From positions 2,708,984-2,772,983 of the forward strand of contig NZ_CP007597.1 in NCBI RefSeq assembly GCF_000661955.1: a stretch of 64,000 bases of DNA, given 5' to 3'. Both the position numbers and the translations under genes were made by a program. This DNA is from Stenotrophomonas rhizophila (GTDB taxonomy: Bacteria > Pseudomonadota > Gammaproteobacteria > Xanthomonadales > Xanthomonadaceae). Under the pieces are notes generated by a model that made no database searches, was not told the DNA's origin, and was given only the letters and a program-made list of their open reading frames with translations. Positions 26,042 to 36,387 of the stretch are shown piece after piece (position 1 is the stretch's first letter; every line of letters begins with the position of its first letter).

Positions 26042-27151
26042 TCAGCGCGGCAGAACCCGGCCGATGCCGGTGGCATCGATTTCCACGGCGGCGCGCTGCA
26101 GCGCCTGCACATCGCTGCCGGCCACGAAGCCAACACGGAAATGCACTTCCCCGCCTGGCGTGCGCGAGGAGTGGATCGACGCCAGGCTCACCGCGTGCCG
26201 CTCGAACACGTGCAGCAGTTCGCGCAGCGAACCGGGCCGGTCTTCGGGAAGATGCACGCTGATGGCATTGCGCTCGGTCAGGTCGGCCAGCAGATAGCCC
26301 ACCCGCTCGAAGGTGTAGTTGCCTTCGGCCAACACCGTTTCGCCTTGGCTGTCACGGTTGTCCAGCAGCAGCTGCTGGCGGAACGCCGCACGCGCGGCAT
26401 CATCGCCCTGCCCGACCTGCGCGCGCAGCTGCTGCAGCTGGGCCAGCAGCCGGTCCAGCATGGGCGCCACGTGCGGGTTGCCGAACTGGATGTCCTCGTA
26501 GATCGCCGGGTTCAGCGACAGGATCCGCGCGATGATCGCCGTGTCCAGTTCGAACGACGCCGAGCGGTACGGCATCAACGCGGGCAGCGCGCCCAGCAGC
26601 GGCGCGTACTCGCGCAGCACGCTGGCCTGGGCAAGGTGGGTGGCATGCACCATTGCCTGCACCAGCGCCATCACCTGGTCGTGGTGCGCGGGCGTGGCGC
26701 GCACGCATTCGGCTTCCAGCGCGTCGCACAACTGCTGCACCCACGGCTGCCACCGCGCCAGGCGCGCCTCGCAGACCACCATCACCCGGCCTTTCAGCGT
26801 GGGCGCCTTGGGCGGTGCGGTCATCGGGTGCAGGCCTACGACCTCGGCCTGCGAGGCCAGCATGGCCGCCACCGGCGCGCTTTTCACCGAGGTCACGTCC
26901 AGCCACAGACGTCCGGCCTCGCGCCCGGCCGAGCGCGCGACGTAGTCGGCGATCAACGCTGGCGTGTGCCGGATCGGCGCGGAGAAGACCAGCACATCGG
27001 CCTGCTCCAGCAGCTGGTCGGGCGTGTGCGACTGCGGGTCGGCGGGATCGTGGCCGATCACCTCCACGCCCATCCGCTGCTGCAGGAAACCGCGCAGCCA
27101 ACGGCCATACGCGCCGGCACTGCCGACGATGCCCACTACCCGTGCGCTCAC
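26042..27151 (-). CDS. tyrA: Prephenate dehydrogenase with C-terminal ACT domain
   Basis: 369 residues from a GTG at 27151 that overlaps the pdxY stop (GTGA). The N-terminal Rossmann fold begins VVGIVGSAGAYGRWLRGFLQQ. LVFSAPIRHTPALIADY, WLDVTSVKSAPVAAM and VGLHPMTAPP (catalytic His region) are typical of prephenate dehydrogenases. The last 80 residues (AISVHLPEDRPGSLRELLHVFERHAVSLASIHSSRTP) form an ACT domain, the usual tyrosine feedback site. Catalyses oxidative decarboxylation of prephenate in tyrosine synthesis. No chorismate mutase domain is present. Confidence 0.9.
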   Translation of the reverse strand: MSARVVGIVGSAGAYGRWLRGFLQQRMGVEVIGHDPADPQSHTPDQLLEQADVLVFSAPIRHTPALIADYVARSAGREAGRLWLDVTSVKSAPVAAMLASQAEVVGLHPMTAPPKAPTLKGRVMVVCEARLARWQPWVQQLCDALEAECVRATPAHHDQVMALVQAMVHATHLAQASVLREYAPLLGALPALMPYRSASFELDTAIIARILSLNPAIYEDIQFGNPHVAPMLDRLLAQLQQLRAQVGQGDDAARAAFRQQLLLDNRDSQGETVLAEGNYTFERVGYLLADLTERNAISVHLPEDRPGSLRELLHVFERHAVSLASIHSSRTPGGEVHFRVGFVAGSDVQALQRAAVEIDATGIGRVLPR

Positions 27152-28056
27152 GCGATGCGCTCGGGCACGAAGCGCTGCGGCAGCGCCAACGCGGCCGGTG
27201 CGGCGGCCAGCACGTCGAACTCCTCGTGGCCATTGGCCAGCGTGGTTTCCAGCGCGACGTGCACGCCGGCGATGGCGCGCGAAATCGACTGTTCGAAGGA
27301 TTCGCCGCGCAGCAGGAAGGCCACCAGCAGCGACATCAGCACGTCACCGGTGCCGGCCACGTCCACCGGCAGGTGCGGCGAGGACCAGCGCCAGATCGCC
27401 TCGCGGCTGACCGCCAGCGTGACCAGCTGGCCGGGCTCGCCGCCCACGCTGTGGGCCAGCACCCACTGCGGGCCACGCGCCAGCAGCGCCTGCGCGGCGG
27501 CGATGGCATCGTCTTCGGCGAGGCTGGGCATGCCGGTCAGGCGGCCCAGTTCGAAGGCGTTGGGGGTCACCAGCCAGGCATGCGGCAGCAGCCGCTCGGC
27601 GAAGATGGTTTCCAGGCCGGGCTCGACATAGGGGCCGGTGTGGGTGTCACCAATCACCGGGTCCAGGCAGTAGCGCAGCTGCGGCGCGGTGGGCAGCACC
27701 TGGTCGAGCCAGTCGGCGAAGGCCGCGCCGTTGCCGACGCTGCCGAAATACCCGGAGACCAGCATGCGCGCACGCTGCGGCAACCCGCGCTCGCTGGCGC
27801 CGAGCAGCAGCTCGGCGAACCAGTCGGCCGGCAGCACGCGGCCTCGCGTGGTCGGGTAGAACGGCGCGTTGCTGAGCAGCGTGGTGGGCACTTCGGCCAC
27901 GCGCACGCCCAGCGCGCGCAGCGGCGGCACGGCCGCACTGTTGCCGGCGTAGCCATAGACCAGCTGCGACTGTACCGAGATGACGTCGACCGGCGACGGA
28001 CCGTCCGGGCGCTGGCGGCGGCCGTGGACCAGGTGGCTTTCGAGGGATTCGTTCAT
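27148..28056 (-). CDS. pdxY: Pyridoxal kinase PdxY
   Basis: 302 residues. DVISVQSQLVYGYAGNSAAVPPLRALGVRVAEVPTTLLSN is the PdxY start. A PfkB-type ATP/anion-hole motif GTGDVLMSLLVAFLLRG lies near residue 230. Phosphorylates pyridoxal to PLP in the salvage pathway. Upstream of tyrA and overlapping it by 4 bases. Coupling with an aromatic amino acid enzyme has no clear biochemical reason beyond PLP use by aminotransferases. Confidence 0.93.
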   Translation of the reverse strand: MNESLESHLVHGRRQRPDGPSPVDVISVQSQLVYGYAGNSAAVPPLRALGVRVAEVPTTLLSNAPFYPTTRGRVLPADWFAELLLGASERGLPQRARMLVSGYFGSVGNGAAFADWLDQVLPTAPQLRYCLDPVIGDTHTGPYVEPGLETIFAERLLPHAWLVTPNAFELGRLTGMPSLAEDDAIAAAQALLARGPQWVLAHSVGGEPGQLVTLAVSREAIWRWSSPHLPVDVAGTGDVLMSLLVAFLLRGESFEQSISRAIAGVHVALETTLANGHEEFDVLAAAPAALALPQRFVPERIA

Positions 28057-28086
28057 ACCGCCATTTTACGCCCCGCGCGCCCCCGG

Positions 28087-28196
28087 GTAGAGCCACCCCA
28101 TGGGTGGCTGTCGACCCACCTGATACCGCGTGCAGCCACCCATGGGGTGGCTCTACCTTGGGCCGGGCGGTGCAGCCACCCATGGGGTGGCTCTAC
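28087..28196. repeat. Three GTAG palindromes (AGCCACCC type)
   Basis: Units at 28087-28109 (+), 28134-28156 (-) and 28174-28196 (-). Each has AGCCACCC/GGGTGGCT arms around a CAT or ATG centre and a GTAG head. They lie between the pdxY start and the dnaJ terminator. Confidence 0.85.
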
Positions 28197-28214
28197 CTCG
28201 CGTCGTCGGCGCAC

Positions 28215-28245
28215 AAAAAAAGGCCTCCTGTCGCCAGGAGGCCTT
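28215..28245 (-). terminator. Rho-independent terminator of the dnaK operon
   Basis: On the minus strand, an 11-bp perfect stem (AAGGCCTCCTG/CAGGAGGCCTT, 28235-28245 and 28220-28230, TCGC/GCGA loop) is followed by a T-tract (28221-28215). It lies 26 bp after the dnaJ stop. Confidence 0.92.
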
Positions 28246-28271
28246 CGCTACATCGCAGGAACCGGCCTCGC

Positions 28272-29405
28272 TTACGAGGTCATCCGGTCCCAGAAGCCCT
28301 TCACGCCGTCGATGAACGTCGCCGATTTGGGCGAGTGCTTGCGCGCTTCTTCGCCGGTGAAGGTGGTTTCGAACTGCTCCAGCAACTTGCGCTGCTCGGT
28401 GGTCAGGTTGACCGGCGTTTCCACCACCACGCGGCAGTACAGATCGCCTTCGCTGCGGCTGCGCACCGAACGCACGCCCTTGCCACGCAGGCGGAACAGC
28501 TTGCCGGTCTGGGTTTCGGCCGGAATGCGGATTTCCGCATAACCGCCCAGGGTCGCCACGCGGACGGTATCGCCCAGGGCCGCCTGCGAAATCCGGATCG
28601 GCACCTCGCAGTGCAGGTCGTCGCCGTCGCGCTGGAAGATCGCGTGCTCGCGCACCCGCACTTCCACGTACAGGTCGCCCGGCGGCGTACCGGCCGGACC
28701 GGCCTCGCCTTCGCCCGACAGGCGGATGCGGTCGCCGGTATCGACGCCCGCGGGCACCTTCACCGACAACACCTTGTCTTCCTCCACACGGCCGTTGCCG
28801 TGACAGGTCTTGCACGGGGTCTGGATGATCTTGCCGCGCCCGTTGCAGTTGTGGCACGCCTGCTGCATGGCGAAAATGCCGCGCTGGATGCGCACCTGGC
28901 CGTGGCCATGGCACACGCTGCAGGTGTCCACCTTGCCGTCTTCGGACCCACTGCCATCGCAGTCGTCGCACTCGGCCAGGGTCGGAATCTCGATGCGGCG
29001 CTCCACGCCCATCACCGCTTCTTCCAGGTCCAGCTCCATCACGTAGCCGACATCGGCACCGCGACGGGCCTGGCGCTGACCACCGCCGGCGGCACCGCCG
29101 AAGATGTTGCCGAAGATGTCACCGAAGATGTCGCCCATGTCCGGACCACCCGGGCCACCACCGCCGCCACCCATGCCATGCTCGAACGCAGCGTGGCCGT
29201 GGGCGTCGTACATGCGGCGCTTGTTGGTGTCAGACAGGGTTTCGTAGGCTTCCTTGCACTCCTTGAAGGAGGCTTCGGCCGCCGCATCGCCCGGATTGCG
29301 ATCCGGGTGGAACTTCATCGCACAGCGGCGATAGGACTTCTTCAGCTCTTCTTCGCTGGCGGTGCGGGACACGCCCAGCACTTCGTAATAGTCGCGCTTG
29401 CTCAT
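28272..29405 (-). CDS. dnaJ: Chaperone DnaJ (Hsp40)
   Basis: 377 residues from the ATG at 29405; the upstream open frame is not DnaJ. The J domain has its HPD motif ([11 protein letters not shown]). A Gly-rich stretch follows, then four zinc motifs [24 protein letters not shown] and CKTCHGNG, and the C-terminal substrate-binding region. Stimulates DnaK ATPase and delivers unfolded clients. Last gene of hrcA-grpE-dnaK-dnaJ. Confidence 0.98.
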   Translation of the reverse strand: MSKRDYYEVLGVSRTASEEELKKSYRRCAMKFHPDRNPGDAAAEASFKECKEAYETLSDTNKRRMYDAHGHAAFEHGMGGGGGGPGGPDMGDIFGDIFGNIFGGAAGGGQRQARRGADVGYVMELDLEEAVMGVERRIEIPTLAECDDCDGSGSEDGKVDTCSVCHGHGQVRIQRGIFAMQQACHNCNGRGKIIQTPCKTCHGNGRVEEDKVLSVKVPAGVDTGDRIRLSGEGEAGPAGTPPGDLYVEVRVREHAIFQRDGDDLHCEVPIRISQAALGDTVRVATLGGYAEIRIPAETQTGKLFRLRGKGVRSVRSRSEGDLYCRVVVETPVNLTTEQRKLLEQFETTFTGEEARKHSPKSATFIDGVKGFWDRMTS

Positions 29406-29527
29406 AACTTGAATCGGTATCCGGAGGTCGGGATTCGTCAAAGCGGAAGAGCGGAACCACGTCCGCTCTTTCGTCGGGCGCCCCGACAAACCGTGTTACG
29501 GCTGCCAGGACCCAGGGAAAACGACAA

Positions 29528-29553
29528 CGGGACGTTGCCTGCGCAACGCCCCG
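29528..29553 (-). terminator. Stem-loop between dnaK and dnaJ
   Basis: Arms 29528-29539 and 29543-29553 form a GC-rich stem of about 11 bp with one imperfection on the minus strand, followed by a short T-containing run. Probably a partial terminator or mRNA-processing hairpin that lowers dnaJ output relative to dnaK (inference). Confidence 0.55.
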
Positions 29554-29566
29554 TGTCTGGGCCGGA

Positions 29567-31495
<1,929 letters not shown>

Positions 31496-31551
31496 GAGGG
31501 AGACTCCTGAAATGTCGGGGAACATCCGGCAGTTGCCGGGTTATGAATGGG

Positions 31552-31580
31552 ATGTGTGGGACGCCGGGAGGACTTTCAAG
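31552..31580 (-). promoter_or_regulatory. Sigma-32-like promoter of dnaK
   Basis: On the minus strand, CTTGAAA (31580-31574), a 13-bp spacer, then CCCACACAT (31560-31552), close to the heat-shock consensus CTTGAAA-N(11-16)-CCCCATnT. It lies about 60 bp before the dnaK start. Confidence 0.8.
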
Positions 31581-31630
31581 CCACCCACCAAACACAGTGT
31601 CCGATGGCGGCCCAACGTGTTCAGCGTCCA

Positions 31631-31653
31631 GTAGAGCCGGGCTCTGCCCGGCT
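31631..31653 (+). repeat. SMAG/GTAG palindrome between grpE and dnaK
   Basis: A 23-bp unit identical to those at 8708-8730, located within the heat-shock operon just after the grpE stop. Confidence 0.85.
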
Positions 31654-31682
31654 GGCCAACGACCGGCCAGCCAACGACCGGA

Positions 31683-32198
31683 TCAGTCGCGGGCCACAAC
31701 CACCAGGGCCGGGCGCAGCAGGCGATCGTTGAGCAGGTAGCCCTTCTGGAACACCTGGACCACGCTGCCGGGTGCCGCGCCGGGCGCGTCGACCTGGCTG
31801 ATGGCTTGGTGGTGGTCCGGGTTGAAGGCCTGGCCGGTTGGGTCGAGCAGGGTCAGGCCATTGTCGGCGGCGACCTTGAGCAGTTGCTTGTAGGTCAGCT
31901 CCAGGCCTTCGCGCAGCGGGCTGGGCTCGGCACCGGCGCTGTTGAGGCCGGCGTCCAGGCTGTCGAACACCGGCAGCAGTTCGCCCAGCAGCTTTTCATT
32001 GGCGAAGCGGCGCGCCTGTTCGACGTCGCGGGCCACGCGCTTGCGCTGGTTGTCCAGGTCGGCGCGCTCGCGCAGCGATTCGGCGCGCAGCAGGGCCACT
32101 TCATTGTGCAGGCTGTCCAGCTGCTGCTGCAGGGACGGCTCGGCAGCCGGCTCACCGGCGGGATTCTGGGATGCGATATCAGGCTGATCTTGGTTCAT
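31683..32198 (-). CDS. grpE: Nucleotide exchange factor GrpE
   Basis: 171 residues. A long coiled coil ([38 protein letters not shown]) is followed by the beta-domain [50 protein letters not shown], the GrpE signature. Releases ADP from DnaK. Preceded by a sigma-32-like promoter. Confidence 0.97.
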   Translation of the reverse strand: MNQDQPDIASQNPAGEPAAEPSLQQQLDSLHNEVALLRAESLRERADLDNQRKRVARDVEQARRFANEKLLGELLPVFDSLDAGLNSAGAEPSPLREGLELTYKQLLKVAADNGLTLLDPTGQAFNPDHHQAISQVDAPGAAPGSVVQVFQKGYLLNDRLLRPALVVVARD

Positions 32199-32240
32199 TT
32201 CCGGATCCTTGGCGGTGACTCTCCGCCTCCACCCACCCCT

Positions 32241-32266
32241 ATGTGGGCGCGGGGTCCCGTTTCAAG
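32241..32266 (-). promoter_or_regulatory. Sigma-32-like promoter of grpE
   Basis: On the minus strand, CTTGAAA (32266-32260), a 12-bp spacer, then CCCACAT (32247-32241). It lies about 45 bp before the grpE start and after the hrcA stop. No CIRCE element (TTAGCACTC-N9-GAGTGCTAA) is seen anywhere in this operon. Confidence 0.85.
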
Positions 32267-32282
32267 AGTCCAACCGCGGGTT

Positions 32283-33350
32283 TTATGTGCGATCGCGGGA
32301 CAATCCGCCGCCGGCCGGGTCAGCCAACGCCGCGCCCAGCACCTGGGCGGTGGCCTCCACCAGCGGAATCATGCGGTCGTAGGCCATGCGCTTGGGCCCG
32401 ATTACCCCCAGCACGCCCAGCACCTGGCCGCCGGCCGAATACGGCGCGGTCACCAGCGACACCCCTTCCAACGGCATCACCCCGGTCTCCTCGCCAATGA
32501 AGATGCGTACCCCCGGGGCCTGGATGGTGCGCTCGAGCAGCTGCAGGATCTCGCGCTTGCTGGCGAATACCTCGAACAGCTCGCGCAGCCGCTCCAGGTC
32601 GGACAGGTCCTGCACGCCCATCAGCCGGGTCGCGCCGGCCAGCACCATGTCGTCGGCCGGCGGCACCAGCGCCTGTTCGGCCAGCTCGATGCCGTGGGCC
32701 AGCAGCTGCTCCATTTCCGACTGCGCGTCGCGCAGCTCCAGCAGCAGCCGCTGGCGGATCTCCGACAAGGGCCGCCCGGCGCAGTTGGCATTGAGATAGT
32801 TGGCCACCTGCTCCAGCTCGCCGGGGCCGAAGCTGCGGCGGGGCTCGATCACCCGGTTCTGCACTTCGTTGTCGGCAAACACCAGGATGGCCAGCACCCG
32901 GCGCGCGTCCAGCGCCACGAAATCGATATGCCGGAAGGCGAACTGTTCACGCCGCGGCGCGCTGACCACGCCAACGAAGTGGCTCATCGCCGACAGCAGC
33001 TCCGAGGCACTGCCCAGCAGGGCCTGGGTGCCGCTGCCGCTGGCCAGTTCGGTGCGCAGCCGGCTCAGCTCGCCCTCGCCGGGCGGCTGCATCTTGACCA
33101 GGCTGTCCACGAACACCCGGTAGCCATGCGCGGTGGGCACCCGCCCGGCCGAGGTATGCGGCGAACTGAGCAGGCCCAGGTCTTCCAGGTCGCCCAGGAT
33201 GTTGCGGATGGTGGCCGGGCTGACATCCAGCCCGGCCAGCCGCGCCAGTGTCTGCGAGCCAACCGGCTCGCCGTCCTGGATGTGGCGGGCGATCAGCGTC
33301 CGCAGCAGGTGGCGGGCGCGGGGCGCAAGATGTGACGCAGTGGGGTGCAT
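32283..33350 (-). CDS. hrcA: Heat-inducible transcription repressor HrcA
   Basis: 355 residues. The N-terminal winged helix (LLRTLIARHIQDGEPVGSQTLARLAGLDVSPATIRNILGDLEDLGLLSSPHTSAGRVPTAHGYRVFVD) is the HrcA hallmark, followed by the GAF-like dimerisation domain. HrcA binds CIRCE operators, classically at groESL. None was found here, so its target is probably elsewhere in the genome. Confidence 0.96.
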   Translation of the reverse strand: MHPTASHLAPRARHLLRTLIARHIQDGEPVGSQTLARLAGLDVSPATIRNILGDLEDLGLLSSPHTSAGRVPTAHGYRVFVDSLVKMQPPGEGELSRLRTELASGSGTQALLGSASELLSAMSHFVGVVSAPRREQFAFRHIDFVALDARRVLAILVFADNEVQNRVIEPRRSFGPGELEQVANYLNANCAGRPLSEIRQRLLLELRDAQSEMEQLLAHGIELAEQALVPPADDMVLAGATRLMGVQDLSDLERLRELFEVFASKREILQLLERTIQAPGVRIFIGEETGVMPLEGVSLVTAPYSAGGQVLGVLGVIGPKRMAYDRMIPLVEATAQVLGAALADPAGGGLSRDRT

Positions 33351-33375
33351 GGAATCAGCCTGTGAGACGCCATCC

Positions 33376-33404
33376 TAGATAATGGCTCCGGGGACCGAAG
33401 GCAA
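33376..33404 (-). promoter_or_regulatory. Sigma-70-like promoter of hrcA
   Basis: On the minus strand, TTGCCT (33404-33399), a 17-bp spacer, then TATCTA (33381-33376). It lies about 25 bp before the hrcA ATG. Would provide housekeeping expression of the whole operon. Confidence 0.6.
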
Positions 33405-33408
33405 GTTA

Positions 33409-33437
33409 TTGGAGCTGTCCCCGCCCCATGCTAGCGT
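33409..33437 (+). promoter_or_regulatory. Possible promoter of recN
   Basis: TTGGAG (33409-33414), a 17-bp spacer, then TAGCGT (33432-33437), about 24 bp before the recN start. The -10 element is weak. No LexA-type palindrome was recognised in this gap, which is unusual because recN is commonly under SOS control. Confidence 0.35.
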
Positions 33438-33461
33438 TGCGCGGCTCAAGAACAGACAACC

Positions 33462-35123
33462 ATGCTCAAACATCTATCGATCAAGGATTTTGCCGTCGTC
33501 CGTGCTACCGAACTCGAATTCGGGCCGGGCATGACCGTGGTGTCCGGCGAGACCGGCGCCGGCAAGTCGCTGATGGTCGACGCCCTCGGCTTCCTGTCCG
33601 GGCTGCGCGCCGACAGCGGCGTGGTCCGCCACGGTGCCGCCCGCGCGGAACTGTCGGCCGAATTCGCCCCCGGCGAGGACGCCCCGGCGCGGCGCTGGCT
33701 GCGCGAGAACGAACTGGACGACGAGGACCAGTGCCAGCTGCGCCGGATCATCCGCGCCGATGGCGGCTCCCGCGCCTGGATCAACGGGCGCCCGGTCACC
33801 CTCACCCAGCTGACCGAACTGGCCTCGACCCTGGTCGAAATCCACGGCCAGCACGAACAGCAGGCCTTGCTGGCGCGGCCCTCGCAGCTGGCCCTGCTGG
33901 ACGCGTTCGCGCGCAACGACGCCGAGCGCAGCCAGGTCCGCCAGGCCGCCGCACGCTGGCAGGCGCTGGTGGACGAGGCCGAGGCCCTGTCGCGCCAGGG
34001 CGATGTCAGCGACCGCATCGGCTATCTGGAACACCAGCTGGGCGAGCTGCAGCGCGAAGACCTCGATCCGGCCTCGATTGCCCAGCTGGGCAGCAGCCAT
34101 CGCCGCCAGGCCCACGCCAGCGCCCTGATCGCCGCCTGCGATGTCGCCGTGGCCCGCCTCAATGGCGACGAGGACACCTCGGCACTGCAGCTGCTGCAGC
34201 AGACCCGCCACGAACTGGCGCGCGTGGCCGAACACGACCCGCGCCTGGGCGAGGTGGACGCCCTGCTCGACAGCGCCGCCATCCAGCTGGACGAGGCCCT
34301 GGCGCTGCTGGACCGGGTGCATGACGACCTGGATGCCGACCCCGAGCAGTTCGAGGACATCGAACGCCGGCTGGGCCGCCTGCACGATCTGGCGCGCAAG
34401 CACCGGGTGCCGATGGAGACGCTGGGCGAACACCGCGACGCGATGGAAGCCGAGGTCGAGCAGCTGCGCGGCGCCGACACCCGCCTGCAGGCGCTGGCCG
34501 GCCAGATCGAGCGCGCCGCCGGCCAGTGGCAGACGGTGGCCGACACGCTCAGCGCCAGCCGGCGCAAGGCCGCCACGGCGCTGTCGGACACCACCACTAC
34601 CCTGATCGGCGAGCTCGGCATGGGCGGTGGCCAGTTCCTGATCGAGATCGAACCGCAGGCCGTGGCCAAGCCCGACCCGAACGGCGCCGAGCGCGTGGAG
34701 TTCCTGGTGGCGGCCAACGCCGGGCAACCGCCGCGTGCGCTACGCAAGGTCGCCTCGGGCGGTGAACTGTCGCGTATTTCGCTGGCCATCGAGGTGGCGG
34801 CGCTGGGCCTGGACGCGGTGCCGACCATGGTCTTCGACGAAGTGGATTCGGGCATCGGCGGCGCCGTGGCCGACATCGTCGGGCACAAGCTGCGCGCCCT
34901 GGGCGAGAAGCGCCAGGTCCTGTGCGTCACCCATCTGCCGCAGGTGGCCTCCAAGGGCCACGCCCACTACCGGGTCAGCAAGGCGCCGGTGGACGGCATG
35001 ACCCAGAGCGCGGTGGAAAAGCTGGACCCCAAGGCCCGCGAGGAAGAACTGGCGCGGATGCTGGGCGGGGTCGAAGTCAGCAAGGAGGCCCGCGCGGCCG
35101 CGCGCAAGCTGCTGCAGGTGTGA
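33462..35123 (+). CDS. recN: DNA repair protein RecN
   Basis: 553 residues. Walker A GETGAGKS (29-36), a long coiled coil in the middle, VSSGGELSRISLAIEVAAL-like signature (KVASGGELSRISLAIE), Walker B TMVFDEVDSGIGG and the D/H loops (VLCVTHLPQVAS). An SMC-like ATPase that holds broken DNA ends together during double-strand break repair. Divergent from hrcA. Confidence 0.97.
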   Translation: MLKHLSIKDFAVVRATELEFGPGMTVVSGETGAGKSLMVDALGFLSGLRADSGVVRHGAARAELSAEFAPGEDAPARRWLRENELDDEDQCQLRRIIRADGGSRAWINGRPVTLTQLTELASTLVEIHGQHEQQALLARPSQLALLDAFARNDAERSQVRQAAARWQALVDEAEALSRQGDVSDRIGYLEHQLGELQREDLDPASIAQLGSSHRRQAHASALIAACDVAVARLNGDEDTSALQLLQQTRHELARVAEHDPRLGEVDALLDSAAIQLDEALALLDRVHDDLDADPEQFEDIERRLGRLHDLARKHRVPMETLGEHRDAMEAEVEQLRGADTRLQALAGQIERAAGQWQTVADTLSASRRKAATALSDTTTTLIGELGMGGGQFLIEIEPQAVAKPDPNGAERVEFLVAANAGQPPRALRKVASGGELSRISLAIEVAALGLDAVPTMVFDEVDSGIGGAVADIVGHKLRALGEKRQVLCVTHLPQVASKGHAHYRVSKAPVDGMTQSAVEKLDPKAREEELARMLGGVEVSKEARAAARKLLQV

Positions 35124-35131
35124 GGCCGGGT

Positions 35132-35187
35132 ACCGACCAACGGTCGGTGCGTACCGCCTGACGTACCGACCACCGGTCGGTACCTAC
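35132..35187. repeat. Two ACCGACC-type palindromes after recN
   Basis: Palindromes ACCGACCAACGGTCGGT at 35132-35148 and GTACCGACC/GGTCGGTAC with a GTAG head at 35163-35187 (minus). They follow the recN stop by 9 bp and may help terminate recN. Confidence 0.7.
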
Positions 35188-35196
35188 CCGTGGCGG

Positions 35197-35332
35197 CACC
35201 TCGCCCGGTAGTGCCGGCCGCTGGCCGGCTCCTCGCGGACCCACTGCACCTCGCCCGGCAATCCCGGCCGCTGGCCGGCTCCTCGCGGACCCACTGCACC
35301 TCGCCCGGCAATCCCGGCCGCTGGCCGGCTCC
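35197..35332. repeat. 50-bp tandem repeat (about 2.7 copies), each with a GTAG-type palindrome
   Basis: The period is exactly 50 bp: CACCTCGCCCGG recurs at 35197, 35247 and 35297. Each unit contains GCCGGCCGCTGGCCGGC-like arms. Units 2 and 3 are identical where they overlap; unit 1 differs by a few bases (GTAGTG versus CAATCC), so only unit 1 keeps the GTAG head. Non-coding. Confidence 0.9.
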
Positions 35333-35374
35333 CCGCTATGCCGGCCCCGTGCGACGCATCCACCTGCACGCCGT

Positions 35375-36292
35375 TCACCCCAACGGCTTGGCCAGGTCCA
35401 CGTGGGCCATCAGGTAATCCAGCAGCGCACGCACCCGCAGCGGCAGGTACCCGCCCTGCCCCTGAAACACCGCGTGCACCTCTTCCAGATCGCCCGGATT
35501 GGCCCGCTCCAGCACCGGCAGCAGGCGCCCCGCCGCAACATCAGCCTGCACCTGGAACGCCGCCAGGCGCGCCAGTCCCACGCCCCCCAGCACCAGCCGG
35601 CGCAACGCCTCGCCATCGCTGGCACGCGCACTGCCGCCGGTCTGCACCACCTGCCGCTCGCCGTCGACCACCAGCGGCCAGCCGGACTGCGCACGTGGGT
35701 GGGCGATATCCAGCCGGTTGTGCGCCTGCAGGGCGTCGGCGCTCTGCGGCATCCCATGCCGCGCCAGGTAGGCGGGCGCCGCCACGATCATCATCCGCGT
35801 CGCGCCCAGCCGCCGCGCCACCAGGCTGGAGCTCTTCAATGGCCCGGCCCGCACCGCCACATCGGTGCGCTGCTCGAGCAGGTCGATGACCTCGTCGGTC
35901 AGCACCACGTCCACGCCCACCTGCGGATGCGCGGCCAGGAAGCCGGGTAACAGCGGCAACAGAAAGTGGTGCCCGAATGGCACGTTGGCATTGACCCGCA
36001 GGCGCCCGCGCGGCTCGGCATGCGCACTGGCGCAGCGCTCGGCCTCGTCCAGGTCGGCCAGCACGCGCAGCCCGCGCTCGTAGAAGGCACAGCCCTCGGG
36101 GGTCAACTGCAGCTGCCGGGTGGAGCGCTGCAGCAACCGCGTGCCCAACCGCTGTTCCAGCCGGGACACCAGCTTGCTGACCGCCGAGGGACTCAGCTCC
36201 AGCGAGCGCGCGGCGGCCGAAAAGCCGCCGGTTTCGATGACCCGAACGAACACTTCCAGTTCGCCCGAACGGTTGATGTCGGTGCCTGCCAT
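35375..36292 (-). CDS. LysR family transcriptional regulator
   Basis: 305 residues from ATG 36292. N-terminal winged helix ELEVFVRVIETGGFSAAARSLELSPSAVSKLVSRLEQRLGTRLLQRSTRQLQLTPEG, then a LysR co-inducer-binding domain (AVRAGPLKSSSLVARRLGATRMMIVAAPAYLARHG), of the type that often controls a neighbouring gene. Divergent from an SGNH hydrolase gene 95 bp away, its likely target. Confidence 0.93.
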   Translation of the reverse strand: MAGTDINRSGELEVFVRVIETGGFSAAARSLELSPSAVSKLVSRLEQRLGTRLLQRSTRQLQLTPEGCAFYERGLRVLADLDEAERCASAHAEPRGRLRVNANVPFGHHFLLPLLPGFLAAHPQVGVDVVLTDEVIDLLEQRTDVAVRAGPLKSSSLVARRLGATRMMIVAAPAYLARHGMPQSADALQAHNRLDIAHPRAQSGWPLVVDGERQVVQTGGSARASDGEALRRLVLGGVGLARLAAFQVQADVAAGRLLPVLERANPGDLEEVHAVFQGQGGYLPLRVRALLDYLMAHVDLAKPLG

Positions 36293-36305
36293 GGGGTGAA
36301 TCCAA

Positions 36306-36345
36306 TTCACAGATGATTGTCCGTGCGCAGTCTAGTTCACAGATG
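36306..36345. promoter_or_regulatory. Direct repeats in the LysR/hydrolase gap
   Basis: TTCACAGATG occurs at 36306-36315 and again at 36336-36345, exactly 30 bp apart (about three helical turns). The flanking A/T bases (AATTCACAGAT, AGTTCACAGAT) are also shared. Good candidates for LysR-type half-sites. Confidence 0.55.
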
Positions 36346-36387
36346 CAGCGAAGATCACGATGGCCGTCCCCTCCAACGGATTGCCCG

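Noticed and set aside
33376..33461. LexA box upstream of recN
   Set aside because: No palindrome of the xanthomonad LexA type could be found in the gap.
32199..33461. CIRCE element for HrcA
   Set aside because: No TTAGCACTC/GAGTGCTAA pair in either gap; only sigma-32- and sigma-70-like promoters are seen.
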